This document shows, in pieces, positions 49,298-61,437 of a stretch of 64,000 nt of DNA. The translations under genes were made by a program, and so were the position numbers. Under the pieces are notes generated by a model. The model was not told where the DNA came from. It was given only the letters and a program-made list of their open reading frames with translations, and did no database searches. Each line of letters starts with the position of its first letter. The stretch's first letter is position 1. The stretch is from Adineta steineri. Lineage: Eukaryota; Rotifera; Eurotatoria; Adinetida; Adinetidae. The stretch covers positions 89,185 through 153,184 of the forward strand of contig CAJNOI010000198.1 of the NCBI GenBank assembly GCA_905250115.1, written 5' to 3'.

Positions 49298-49514
49298 TTT
49301 CTATTTTATTCTTTCTATTTATATCTGAAGATATAACATACAACAATTATATATAATGATTTGATGATATTCATCTATTGTTGTTTTCTTTTACCAAGAT
49401 CAAAACAAAAATAAATCTAAGATCTTAACTTTTCTTTTATTCTCCTATATATACACGCATACACGTACAGAGTAAATACGAGGATAAATTCATATTTGGG
49501 TTTTCTTTTTTTTT

Positions 49515-49614
49515 NNNNNNNNNNNNNNNNNNNNNNNNNNNNNNNNNNNNNNNNNNNNNNNNNNNNNNNNNNNNNNNNNNNNNNNNNNNNNNNNNNNNNN
49601 NNNNNNNNNNNNNN
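49515..49614. other. Assembly gap, 100 N, flanked by T and A tracts
   Basis: Exactly 100 N, preceded by a T run and followed by an A run with GAAAAAGG-type sequence. The flanks are roughly complementary, so a hairpin-forming low-complexity tract may have broken the assembly. Confidence 0.95.
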
Positions 49615-49753
49615 AAAAAAAAGAAAAAGGAAAAGAAAAAGCAAAACGTAAGTGTTACACAACAACTGTTTAGTTTTCAAGATTAACAGATAGACACATA
49701 CACACGCAAAAAAAGAGAATGTTTATTCATGTATAAATATTGGCAAAATTATT

Positions 49754-51137
49754 TTAAACAAACATACGACGGCCACCACCACGACCAAGTAACTAAAATA
49801 AATTTTTGTTGCAATATAGAAAATCAACTTTGCTTCTCTCTCTCTCATTTTCTTACTTTTCGACCTGTGCCCAATCTAAATATACATAAAATATAATATT
49901 ATAATCATGTATTGTTTTGTTTTGTCTCTTACCTTTTTCGGATACCACCACCGCCGGCACCATTATTCATTCGATTTCGTGTTATGATATTTCTCTGGAA
50001 AAAAAAGACAATAGAACTTTTTTCTTTGTTTTATTCCTAAAATTAGATATTTACAAGTTTTTGTGGTTGTTGAAGAATTCTTTGTCGTTGTTGTCGTATT
50101 CTTGGAACTTGAGCAAGTGTTTTTGTTGCACGACTCAATGCTCGTTGTGCAGCAACCATACGTCGTTGAAGAGCTGTAACGTTTCTCGTCGGATTCGGTC
50201 GAACTTTGTTAAAGATACTACCTATTGAATATTAATTTTATTTGATTTAATTAAAAGAAGAAAAATATTGTATTGTATATTGACCTTGTTGTCGTCGAGG
50301 AGCTGTTTGAATTCGAGGTGGTAGTTGTTGTTGTTGTTTCGGCGCTGATGAATTGTTATCACGGCTCAATGGATTGTACTGAATGGAATAAACGAGAAAC
50401 CAATCAAGACGAAGTTCAATGCTGCCGTCCTCTATCCACATATATTTTCTAGTTGTTACACACAATATTTCATTATCATAGTACCACTCGTATACAGGGA
50501 ACCGTCGCAAGTGATATATATATATATCATTGTAAATGAAATATATAGATATTTGTTGGATTAACTCGAGTATATATATATATATGTATATTAAATAAGA
50601 TTAAAAAGAAAGGATCGGATGTTAGACGGCAGCTTTTTAAAGCATATAATAGTTGTTGATTAAATGATTTACCGTTGCAGTAGGTTTATCAGAGCCTATA
50701 TTTCGGCGATTAAAACCTGGAATTGAATTTGCTCGACCTCGTTGTTGACGGAAACTAAAAGAAATTAAATTCGTTTAGTGATTTTGTTTTAGGTATGTTA
50801 GTCATGTTTTTCCCATACTTGTTCGAACGATTATTATTTCGTTGATTAAAAGTATTTCGTCCTCCGCCACGACGAAAATTACTAGCACCTCGGCCACGGT
50901 TGCTATTATTGTTATTGAAATTGTTTTTGCCAATACGACCACCACGATTTCCTCGTGGATTATTTCCACCTCGACGTTGAATTCCACCTCCTCCGCGTCC
51001 TCCTCGGCCACGACGATTTCCTCGTCCACCTTTTTTGATGATATCGTCTAAATAAATAAAAGAAAGAATTTAATTTGATTTATAATTCCTAAATGAACTA
51101 TTTTACCTAAAGCCATATCAATTTTTGCATCGGCCAT
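49754..51137 (-). CDS. RGG-rich mRNA-export adaptor with UAP56-binding motif (UIF/ALYREF-like)
   Basis: The first residues MADAKIDMALDDIIKK form a UAP56/DDX39B-binding motif (consensus around LDDIIK, as in ALYREF and FYTTD1/UIF). It is split by an intron after the AL codons and followed by dense RGG/GRGG repeats (exon near 50820-51045) typical of TREX adaptors. The rest is Arg/Gln-rich (RRMVAAQRALSRATKTL) and ends LLGRGGGRRMFV. No RRM domain can be found in any exon, so it is closer to UIF-type adaptors than to ALYREF. Expected role: bridging the exon-junction/TREX machinery to NXF1. Contains a 19-nt microexon (49857-49875) between good splice sites. The UBM assignment is firm; the orthology is not. 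Confidence 0.75.
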
Positions 51138-52204
51138 TGTTTTATTTATTTTTTTTGTTGATAAATTAAAATAAATGTATGTGCAATAATCTTGTAAATA
51201 GAAGAGAATCAGTTGAATATGTGTGTTGTCAAGGTTATTTTTTTATATAGTCGAATAACACAATAATAAGAGTGGGAGAGAAAAATAGGTGAAAAAAAAA
51301 CAAACTTTGTCGACGAGACAAATCAGTATTTGATGAAAGGAGACATGAATGAATCGACTAACTGATAGCGTGTTCTGATCTTTGTTGAGGTCGTAAGTAG
51401 CATATGCAACCAATCAGAATAAACTGGGAAAAATTAAAAAATTAAAAATTATCAAGTATATTATATTATAACATGAAAAGTATTTATTAACATAATTTAT
51501 ATCTATTTGTATAGTTGAATAAATAAAATAATATCACTATGCGCCATCTATTGAATTTATGTCTGTATATCAAGGATGATTGTTTTTTGAGCATCTGTGA
51601 GAATAATGTTTATGAGTATTATCTACCGGCAATGAAAATATAAGGAAGCTGTTCAAACTAATTTCAGATAATATATTTTGTTATTTTATACAGTACGAGG
51701 TTTGATTTTCAAGTATAAGATATGCTTTAAATATTTGAAAAATCTATTGTTATTGCCTAATTAAAGATTATTAAACTAGGTAACAGATGATGATATAGTA
51801 TTAATTGATTATAAAAAATATAATCTACATGTAATATTTAATTAATAATAAAATATTTCTATAATGAATTAGTATCAACTTAATTTTCAATCTTGTTTTG
51901 ACATAATTTGAAATTTGGATCTTAACATAGTTATACTGCGATATAAATCGATCTCGTAGAGAATAGAAAAGTTTATTATATCAATTGTTTGTTTATTCCT
52001 GAATAGTGTAGAGTCCTCTGTTGACTCAGACGTTTATTGACTAGTATATGAATCAAGTTTGTTTTTGCACTGTCAGTTATGACGTATGACTCATCGAACT
52101 TATGCATCGTCACGTAGTAACAAGCATGAACGTATATGTTTAAAAGAATATTACCTATAAATACAGTTCATTTTTCTACATTTATCAATAATTATAATCG
52201 AATA
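51138..52204. other. Divergent intergenic region, export adaptor / pirin
   Basis: About 1 kb of AT-rich DNA between divergent genes, likely with both promoters. An in-frame upstream ATG at 52136 could extend pirin by 23 residues (MFKRILPINTVHF...). No other gene is recognised. Confidence 0.4.
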
Positions 52205-53264
52205 ATGACACGCTATGTTGAAAAGAAAGTTCTTAGTGTTGAACAAAGTGAAGGTGTAGGTGCACGAGTACGACGATCACTTGGAACTTCACAGGTATAT
52301 AAATTCATTTATCAAAATCAAATATTTATGAATAATTTTCTAGGTACGAAATTTCGATCCATTTTTAATGCTTGATGAATTTCGACTTTCGGCACCTGCT
52401 GGTTTTCCTGATCATCCACATCGTGGCTTTGAAACTGTAACTTATATGATAAAAGGATCTACGGAACATGAAGATTTTACTGGACGACGAGGTGTTATCA
52501 ATCCAGGTGATCTTCAATGGATGACAGCTGGTCGTGGTATTCTCCATAGTGAAATGCCAGGAGAAAATTGTGGTGAATGTCATGGTCTTCAATTATGGGT
52601 TAATTTAAGTAAAAAATATAAAATGGTTGAACCTAATTATCAAGAATTACTCGATAAAGATATTCCACGTACAGCAACACCTGATGGTTTAGTACAAGTA
52701 AAAATTATGTATGTATACTTCTATTGAACCATACTTCAATAATTATGTTTCTTTCTAATACAGTGCTGGCGAATCTATGTCAGTGAAATCTCCTGTTTAT
52801 ACTCGTACACCAACAATGTATCTTGATTTCACCCTCAAACCAAATTCACCAGTATTCACTCAAGAAATACCAAAAGGATGGAATGCTTTTATATATATTC
52901 TTAATGGACAAGCTGAATTTGGTTCAAAGAAAACAGAAGCTGATGCACATCATGTTCTTATTTTATCACAAAATGGTGATGGAATAGATTTTCGTAATAC
53001 AGGTAATAACAGTGATTGTCGATTTGTTCTTATTGCTGGACAACCATTGAATGAACCTGTTGTTCAACATGGTCCATTTGTTATGAACACACAGGAAGGT
53101 AATTATACAATTTGTTTTAATTTTAAAGAAAATATATCTACGTTCATCTAATATTTTTAGAAATTCGACAAACTATGAAAGATTTTCAATTATGTCAAAA
53201 TGGTTTCGAAAATGCACGTGACTGGCAAAGTAAAGGCATTGAACGAAGTATGGTTCGACATTAA
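52205..53264 (+). CDS. PIR: Pirin
   Basis: Four exons (52205-52294, 52344-52708, 52764-53098, 53161-53264), about 295 residues, the normal pirin length. The bicupin metal site is present: HPHRGFETVTYMIKG gives the HxH histidines, QWMTAGRGILHSEMP the third histidine, and GECHGLQLWVNL the ECHG glutamate. The second cupin follows (WNAFIYILNGQAEFG, GQPLNEPVVQHGPFVMNT). Pirin is a nuclear Fe-binding NF-kB cofactor and shows quercetinase-like activity in vitro. Start 52205 gives MTRYVEKKVLSVEQSEGVGA, matching the conserved N-terminus. The upstream in-frame ATG at 52136 would add a basic presequence-like extension. Confidence 0.95.
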
Positions 53265-53606
53265 ACATTATTTTTTCTTTTTATTTATTTGTAAGCTTGC
53301 ATCTCTGTTAACTTATTTTTTTAATATAAAATCATTTCGTTATTATTATTATTATTAAATAAATATAAAACAGTTCATAGTATATAGTATTGAAACTCTC
53401 ATTAAACTAATATCTAACTTAATTCATACTTCGATTATAACATTTCCGTGAACAAGACGAATGTGAATGAAATTATTTGTATGAGTTTTAAGAAAATTAG
53501 AATTTTTCTTATTTCGAATTCCCGCCATAATAATTACATTTCGATTATTATTTTTTCCCCATTTCAAAATTATTGATTTAATCTTTAAACAAGAAAAAAT
53601 CATTGA

Positions 53607-54776
53607 ATGGGACGAAAATCTAATGTTAAAGATCATATTATTTCGCCTCCAGAAACAAATGGTACTGATACTAACGGTCTATATGAAAAACGTCTTCGTT
53701 CATGGAAACGAAAACCAACTTCTTCGAAACGCAATCAGATACCTGTTTCATCTGTAGTTGATACTGACGAAGTCTTACCTCTTGCTAAATCAACTATTTA
53801 TACTTATCCAATCAATATCAATAATGATCATCGACAACGTATTTTATCCAATACAATCATGTCCGATAGTTTAACTACTGATAGTGCTTTCTATTGTTCA
53901 TCGATATCAAATTCTTCTATTCAAACAACTGCTGATTTAAATAATAATCATGTGACAACATTAAATGTAGACAATAGAAAAAGAAAAAATTCTGCAATAC
54001 TATATGAAAACCTTTCCAGTCAGTTTTCACAAATGAATAGATCAGAGATATTATCCAATCCGAACGATGAAAATAGTATTATTGAACAGCAATCATCAAC
54101 TACAAATCGACATTTAACATGTATATTTATATTTCAAATATTTTCGTTTGTCAAAACAAATTATTCAATATTTTTAGATCATCAAAATCCAATAAAACGA
54201 TCACGTTTATCTACTGATGATTCTATTATTAATAGTGATATTATTGATATTAATCAATTAGATCAACAAGAATCTTTATCATTATCTATAAATAATTCTA
54301 ATTCAATGGAAACAGCTGTTAAAATGGTTCAACCAATTGTTGATATCATATTTCATGCATTTGAAGATCAACTTAAAAATGCGCAAATAAAAACGAATCA
54401 AACATTTCCTTCAAATTCTTCATTAACAAATGTTTCACCGAAACAATTACATCCTTCTAAAATATATCCGTACTTTCCTTTAACATCTCCTACTCATCCA
54501 ATAGTATTACATGCAGTTAATTTCAATATACAATTAACAACAAAAGAACCAACAGTAGTTTCTAGCGAACAATATTTAATAAATACTACATCAAATGAAA
54601 ATGATTCTCTACAAACAATCTTCTTGACTGAACTTAAACGAAAAGTAGCATCGTGTATTCTATCAAATAGCTATGAAACAAATGATAATCATCAGGGACA
54701 ACGACGTAAACTAAAACGTATTGCTCAGTTAGCTGTATTAGGTGTTAGTGTATTATGTGGCTATTTACTTTTGTAA
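53607..54776 (+). CDS. Unrecognised Ser/Asn-rich protein with C-terminal tail anchor
   Basis: One open frame of 389 codons. Low-complexity Ser/Thr/Asn-rich sequence with basic patches (KRLRSWKRKPTSSKR), a helical stretch (TAVKMVQPIVDIIFHAFED), and a C-terminal RRKLKRIAQLAVLGVSVLCGYLLL-type tail (positive flank, then about 16 hydrophobic residues, then stop). That tail is typical of tail-anchored membrane proteins of the ER, mitochondria or nuclear envelope. A 57-nt segment (about 54120-54176) has a GTATAT donor and TTTTTAG acceptor, is a multiple of three and is hydrophobic. It is probably a true intron that happens to stay open, so the mature protein would be 370 residues. No family is recognised. 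Confidence 0.65.
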   Translation: MGRKSNVKDHIISPPETNGTDTNGLYEKRLRSWKRKPTSSKRNQIPVSSVVDTDEVLPLAKSTIYTYPININNDHRQRILSNTIMSDSLTTDSAFYCSSISNSSIQTTADLNNNHVTTLNVDNRKRKNSAILYENLSSQFSQMNRSEILSNPNDENSIIEQQSSTTNRHLTCIFIFQIFSFVKTNYSIFLDHQNPIKRSRLSTDDSIINSDIIDINQLDQQESLSLSINNSNSMETAVKMVQPIVDIIFHAFEDQLKNAQIKTNQTFPSNSSLTNVSPKQLHPSKIYPYFPLTSPTHPIVLHAVNFNIQLTTKEPTVVSSEQYLINTTSNENDSLQTIFLTELKRKVASCILSNSYETNDNHQGQRRKLKRIAQLAVLGVSVLCGYLLL

Positions 54777-54908
54777 TACATTGAATGAAACATAAATTGA
54801 TTAGATTGTTTGATTATTATTTGTACAGATTTTACAAGTCCAGTTTCTTATAATCCTCTAATGCGAATGTCATTATTGCTTGCTTTTAATACGATATTTC
54901 CAATTATC

Positions 54909-54914
54909 AATAAA
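54909..54914 (+). terminator. Polyadenylation signal of the tail-anchored gene
   Basis: AATAAA about 133 bp after the stop codon, followed by a T-rich stretch. Confidence 0.5.
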
Positions 54915-55120
54915 GATTTTTCTTTTCTATGATTTATTCTCATGAGATGTATTTTTTTTTACTTAAACAAATACAATCATACAAGACACACTGTTCGTCG
55001 AACAACAAAAAAGAAATGATAGCAACCATTGAAATCATATCAATATATATATCATTTATATAAAAGCAGCAAAACACAAATGACTAAAACCATGATGCAT
55101 TAATAGTTGTTGTTGTTCGA

Positions 55121-55612
55121 TTAAAAGAATGTTTTGGTTTTACACATTAGTAAAATAAATGGTAGAAATGATCGTGTCCATAATGTATAGAGTATTGTAC
55201 GAATATGTGTTGTATGAAATACAAGACGGATTGATAGACAGTGAAGATTTCGATTAAAATCGGTATCCTAAAGAGAAAAAAAACATAATAGATTATTATA
55301 AACAGATAAAAAGTAATTCACACTTACTTGACAATATTTTTTATCAACTTGATCGGCAACGAGTCGAAGAGAATGTGCAATTTCTTTACATGTTAATGTT
55401 AATTCATGATTAGAATTTGTTAAATTCTCTTGTCGATTATAACAATCATTAACAATATCTGGTAAATTAGATGTTGAATTATGTACAAAATATGAAGAAT
55501 GATGTTTTTGATTAGTATCAATTGTCGTTGTTGTTTTAGAACGACGACAATAACGTTTTGGTGTTTGAGAATTTGTAATAAAAGTATAAGGAAGCATAAT
55601 TGTATTAACCAT
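55121..55612 (-). CDS. Candidate BH3-only (BIM-like) apoptosis regulator
   Basis: Two exons (55328-55612 and 55121-55267), about 143 residues. Exon 1 ends with EIAHSLRLVADQVDKKY, which fits the BH3 pattern (hydrophobic-x3-L-x2-hydrophobic-[GAS]-D-x-hydrophobic) and resembles BIM's IAQELRRIGDEF spacing exactly, including a following Tyr. Exon 2 gives a basic/hydrophobic tail (RLVFHTTHIRTILYTLW, then SFLPFILLMC), as expected for a mitochondrial anchor. Everything before the motif is disordered and Ser/Thr/Asn-rich. BH3-only proteins antagonise pro-survival BCL-2 proteins at the mitochondrial outer membrane. The motif is short and could arise by chance. Upstream lies 3.6 kb of non-coding DNA, so long-range regulation is possible. 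Confidence 0.5.
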
Positions 55613-58600
55613 CGGTATGATAGCGGCCTCACACGTGTAGATGGTGCAATGTATCGAAATAGAAATGTGTCGCCCGTGAACAGTAAGGAAAAGGAAAAGT
55701 GTCCGATAAGCAATCGTGTTCTTGATAGAATGACTGATTGAGGGTCACTACTCTCTAATTTATGTTTGTCGACGACGAGAGAAACAATCTATAATTGTGT
55801 TCTCTTTTCCTTTCTCTCTCTCATTCTGTTCTCTTAAATATAATCGGATATTGAACATATATACAAGTACGAGAGAGAGGTCGCCTCTCTTCTCCAGCTA
55901 CATGTACCACTCGCTTTTCGTTTCTTTCCTTCCTGCCCTTAAGGTCAATTTTTCCTTCGCATGCGTTGTCCAGCAACAGAAAAGTTACTTTAATAATACC
56001 TTTTCTTTCCTTCTCCTCCCATTTCCTTATAATTATTCTTGGCGCCAATTCAACTTGACCGCTACTTACTCCCTCTCTTTCTCTCTCTCCTTTTACTAGA
56101 CTGATGTCGCCTCCTGCCTATGAATACATGCGTCTTTTCTCTCTCCCTCTCTTGGAGAGAATAAGTCTCATTCATCATGGGTGACTAAGGATTGGTAAAT
56201 GAACAAAGCCAATAAATCAGTCTGATTAGTTTCATTTTCTGTTACCATAGACACTTAATCTTTTTCAAAAGCTTTTCGTTAATATTTTTATCCGATATTT
56301 TCTCCTTATTTGATCTTTTGAGTATCATTCGATGTTGTCATCATATTCCCATACTTATTATTGCTTCTTTCCGTAACATAAAACAATCAACATATACACA
56401 TATGTGTGAATATCATGAGTGTTTATTTCCATTCATCACCTTCTCAATCTTTTCTTGTTCATGTCACATACTAGTGTGTACACTTATGTTTCTTATTGTA
56501 ATCATAAGTGGCATGACGAAACAATACTCTTACATCATCATTATTTAGGTATGATGAATAGAATCATTCAGTCAACAATTGATTCATATATGAAATATAA
56601 TCATTGAATAGAAACAAGTAATCCCTTTAGTATTTATCTAAGTGAAACAAAACATTTAGTTGTGTTATCTGAGAATGATGAATATGAGATAATTGAGTGC
56701 TAAGTAGCCATAGATAGAGAGTGTCAAGGGAGGAGCATATGTTGATGAAGTACATAAAATAGAATGGAATTTTAATCAAGAGTCTATCGATCAATAATGA
56801 TGGTACTAAAAAAAATGTTCCATTAAATGACGAGAGAGAAAAAAAAAGAAGTAACATTAAATATGTTTGATCTATCGTTAATGTTTATACATCAGGTTAC
56901 TATTTTTGATAGAATCATGCTGTGTTAAAAAGCAATCTGATGTGCTCCTATCCAATATCAAAGTAATGTTTGATTAACTTATTTATACCGATCATCTAAA
57001 CAGTAGTTGATGATTGCCCTACTTTCTTTTTTTTTGTCAAAAACAATTGAATTTTCTTATGTTGATTTTATCTCTTTCTATCAAAGAACATATATATATA
57101 TATGCAGGTGCAAACAATGAATAAAATCATTCAAGTGATGACACGTGTCTGTGACACTTATTGTTCTCATCATCATCATTTTTCTAGTTTAATTGTTTTG
57201 GCATTAAAATATAAACGAGAGAAAAGTAAATATATATTGAATGAATATATGATCGATGGTGATTTTTTCCTGTAGAAAAATTGAATTAATTATCAGATGA
57301 GTTGCAAAAGGATTAACTGTATATATATATACATATATACCTTCTATATGTTAATTCACACGAATATGTTAGACACGAGAAAGAGTAATCGATCATATAT
57401 TGATAGGCGGAGTAATTGTTTTATATGAATGAGAAATGTATTCAATTTTTAAATTGAATAGTATCTTCCTGTTGTTGTTTTTTTTCTCCTCCAAAGAACT
57501 GTATCTTTATCCATGATATATCGTTTAGTGAGTGAATGAATAACAATACGGTACACGTGCGCATGAATGATTATGAATGGATTGTACAGTGCAGAACAAT
57601 GAGGTATTCATCGAAAAGACTCTCACCTGCTCTCTATCTTTGTCTTTGTTCTTTTCTTCTTCTAAAAGAGATCAATTCAGACAAATGATTTTGTACATCG
57701 AATAGAATCCATTCATTAGAATATAGTGTCTCAATTGACCGTATTTTGTATTTTTGATGTTCTACCGCATTCATTTTATATACCTGTCATTGTTTGCAAA
57801 CTGCCACGCGCCCTACTTCTTTTTTTTATTTTATTGTATCTATAATTTCAAAGAGATGCCGATTAGATGATGACTAGACATACTATCCAGTAGGGAGTGA
57901 TAGAAGCTGTACATATACATTAGCAAACATAAAAAAATGAATGTGTAATTTAAAATTGAAGTAAAGAAATGAGGTGGAGTGAGCAAATCGATGTTAAAAT
58001 AAATAATAGTCATATTAGTCTATCGATAATGTTTTAATAGAAATTAATCTAATTGTCTTTTGGCGTCAGTTATTTGAATCTGCATGATATTGGCGTCGAC
58101 TGCAGGTGTTTATATATAATAGCGACGAATATCTTCTTCCCTATTATCATCATCTATATCTTTCTTTTTGTTGTAAACAGCATGTCATAGGCGTCGTTTC
58201 GTCTGCATGAAATAAGCCACATGCACGTATACAATATGTTTACAAGTATATCGGAACTATGGATAAACAGACAAGATGATATTTTTCATTTCTTCCTATT
58301 CTAATAATGATCGTATATAATGATAATGATTTAGAGAAACAAAATTCATATTTCCGTTCTTTATCGTCAATTGAGAAAGGCAAGAGGAGGATAATTTAAC
58401 TTAAGTATATATATATTCATATCGATGTATTTCTTTCGATACTGATCAATCGAAAGAAGAAGAGTCGGCAGTATCAAAAAAGAAAATACATGAATGAATA
58501 TGATGTTGACTCTACTACTAGAAGCATTAGAAAAGTAACACTTAATTGTTAAGTAGAGGAGAAATCAAAGGAAAAGAAAAAAGTACAGCTGTCAGGTATA

Positions 58601-59235
58601 TCAAGCACGCGTCGTTTATCACTAGATAGGTGTCAGATTAAGCTTAACATATCAATATCCGACTATATGGTATATGATTTCCAAAAGAAAAAAAAAAAGA
58701 ATTCATCAGTATACTTCCGCTTTATTTTGGCTCATGGGATTAATTGATGATGATCAGACAGATCAACCAGGCGAGGTGTCAAATGCAATGAAGTTATTAT
58801 TACCGATCAAAGAAATAGTGTACTTCCTCTATTGGGAATTGATGTTGTTTGCTTCTCCTCCTTTTCTTACACCTCTTTTTCGCTTCTCTTTAATTGTTAT
58901 CCATCAATGCATACTTTGATTTTCTTTTTATCGGAAAAAAAGAAAATTATTTCGCTGTCTCTTTTCGTACCAATGATTTTCGTATGCGAGTACATGTGCC
59001 GCACTGCCGATAAGGAGATTATTGATATTATGTTTTGTCATTTGATAAGAAGTACCGATGCGGAAGTAACATCAAAGACAAATAAATATTTATTACAAGG
59101 CTAAATTTATGCAAAGAAATTAAATTCTTGTCAAATTACAAAATATTTCTTGAATTAAAGCAATTTTTTTATTTAAAAAAAAAGAAAATAGGTTTCATTC
59201 AAGCACCAATTATAAAAATAGTTAAATATCAAGAA
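55613..59235. other. Large gene-free region upstream of the BH3 candidate
   Basis: 3.6 kb with no credible gene. The first 500 bp (55613-56110) is less AT-rich, with CT-rich tracts (TCTCTCTC near 55813-55822 and 56070-56090), and is a likely 5'UTR/promoter. The remainder is AT-rich with TA microsatellites near 57090 and 57320. Open frames here are short and unlike proteins. Confidence 0.4.
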
Positions 59236-60473
59236 TCAACACGAGACAAAGGTGGTACGACTGTAGCTACTGAACTACATCGTGAACGATATTGTGGTGG
59301 TGCATTGAGAACAGACATTTCAATGCCAAAATCAGTTGGATGTGCAGCAACAAAATTATACGGTGGTGGTGTTATATCTTTTGGTCGCGGATTTTTACTG
59401 ATTGTTTCATAGTCAGGTAGGTCATCATTATTTATATGATAAACAGGAGCAGCAAGAATTGACGCAGTATTTGGTGGTGATGATGTAACTATTTTTTATT
59501 AAAATATTCAATTTAATATAAAGTTTGAATTGAATAAATAAACACGTACCTCGAGTGCGATTTCCACAAGGACATTTACATCTGCATAAACATTGTTTAC
59601 ATAATGGTCGAAAATATATCAAACAAACTGCAAAAAGACATACACCAGTAACAACAAAAATAGGTATCACCCTATAAAAATAAAACAAAGATTCTTTTCT
59701 TTAAAATTCAATCAAATGATTTGCTAATCTTACAATGTACTCCATGATGTAGTAGAACAACAAGCGGTGTCTGGTGAAAGACTGATTCCAGTACAACAAC
59801 TATCACTACAACTGAACAAGAAAAATAATATATATATATACTGCTAATATTATAAAAAATAAAACTAACGTGATAAAACCAAACGATGATGAATTATTCC
59901 AATTACATAGTTGATACGCTTGAGTCTATTTTCAATAAAAAATAAATTGAATAAAAAACAAAATTTTGAACGAAGCAATTTTTACTAGAAAAAATTGGTG
60001 GATTAATAAAAAGAATAGAGAAAAACCAAGTTTTTTCATCACAGTTAACATGATTGAGATTTTATATACATATGAGAATGTTCTTTTAAAGGTATTTATT
60101 TTGTTTTTTTAATTATAAAGGAAAAAAGACAGAAATCATTTTTTTTCTCTTTTACCATGCTTACATTTTTTCATGTACTTTTACAAGAAAAAAAAATATA
60201 TGCCGGCATTTGAGTTCTTTCTATTGCCCTCAATATTAAAGTTTTTTTTTCTTCTTACAGTGAATTTTGTTTTTTAAATAAACGTAGAATATAAACAAGA
60301 CGTCATCGAGCAATTTCTTCCATTATAATTTCTGTTCTACAGCAGGAGAAACCCATGTTTTTTAAGATAGTTGTTAATAGAATATTTGTAAAATTGAGAT
60401 GCAAAATATTCTAATCGAGCTGCTTACTTACATTGTAAATAACAAAAATATTGTTGTCTGACGTAGTATGTGC
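59236..60473 (-). CDS. Shisa-like single-pass membrane protein with PPxY motifs (5' incomplete)
   Basis: Five exons joined in frame: 60432-60473 (42 nt), 59870-59925, 59734-59811, 59550-59671, 59236-59488. The extracellular part has a paired-cysteine block (CSDSCCTG then ACCSTTS). It is followed by a transmembrane segment (VIPIFVVTGVCLFAVCLIYF), a juxtamembrane cysteine cluster (CKQCLCRCKCPCGNRTR) and a cytosolic tail with PPPYNF and PPQY. Cys-rich ectodomain + TM + Cys cluster + PPxY is the arrangement of the Shisa/CYYR1/VOPP1 (STMC6) superfamily, which recruits WW-domain ubiquitin ligases and modulates receptor trafficking. The signal-peptide exon was not located between 60474 and 61437. 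Which family member this is cannot be said. Confidence 0.7.
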
Positions 60474-61437
60474 CTGAGAGAAAGAGTTACTCAGACATTT
60501 ATTACGACTTATAATGAATTGTTGCAAGGAATATTTTGTGACGTTTCTATAGTTACATCTGTTCCAGTTTATGACCCCAGATTTCTATCCCTATACATTG
60601 TAGCACCACATGTCGATCATGTCTTTCAAAAAAGGTCTGGAAAACTACAACAGACATTATAACGGAAATGAACCGATGAACTGTGATCATCAAAAAAAAA
60701 GGTTTTAGTTGAAACGTGATAAAATGGATATTGAAGATATTCGACAGTATAAACCCATCGATGGATTCTAGTGAAGATAAAAATATTTGTATTCTATCTG
60801 CATGATTGGCTTGTTTTTTTAATGACGTAATATTGTATAAAGGTTTCGCTGACAAAATAAATGCATTAGAAATAACATCTGATATTCAAATCCTCAAAAT
60901 CAGGTTAATCTGTATTTTAAATGAAACTAACTCTGATCTAATTCAAAACTGTCATGCATATCTAAACACTTGTCGGAAATCATTTTCCCTTTTTTTGAAG
61001 CTAGTTATAATAATTGTGTTGACACAATCCACTGATGAGTCATAATATTTTACATCAGTTAACAAAATTGAAATAATGTTGACAAAATATAGTCAATAAT
61101 CAATCAAACAGTTAGAAATAGAGCATTACCTCTTATACAAACAATTTTATGTTCAATCCAATTTTTGCAAAAAAAAATTATAAAATTTTATTTTTTATTG
61201 AGTATTAATTTACAAGATTCATACAAAAGTATGAGACATTTCTAAATTATAAAATAGTATAGTAAAAGACTTAACTACGTATTCTAGTCGAAATTAAAAC
61301 TTTCTATTTAGAAAAGCTATTTTTATTTTTATGATATATATATATGTAAAACCAAATAATGATTAATATGTAAATGTTCTTATGTATTATTAAATCATGT
61401 ATACAATATATTGCCATATTTCAAAATAATTATGAAT
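60474..61437. other. Interval upstream of the Shisa-like gene, missing 5' exon expected here
   Basis: AT-rich; must contain the unseen first coding exon(s) of the Shisa-like gene unless that gene starts elsewhere. The most obvious minus-strand donor (near 61127) follows an in-frame stop in the required phase. Confidence 0.35.

Noticed and set aside
53264-53607. Pirin plus tail-anchored gene as an operon
   Set aside because: Spacing is 342 bp and there is no pyrimidine-rich acceptor just before the second ATG.
59128-59412. 94-codon plus-strand ORF over the Shisa-like last exon
   Set aside because: It is the antisense of a real exon that splices in frame on the minus strand and carries PPxY motifs.
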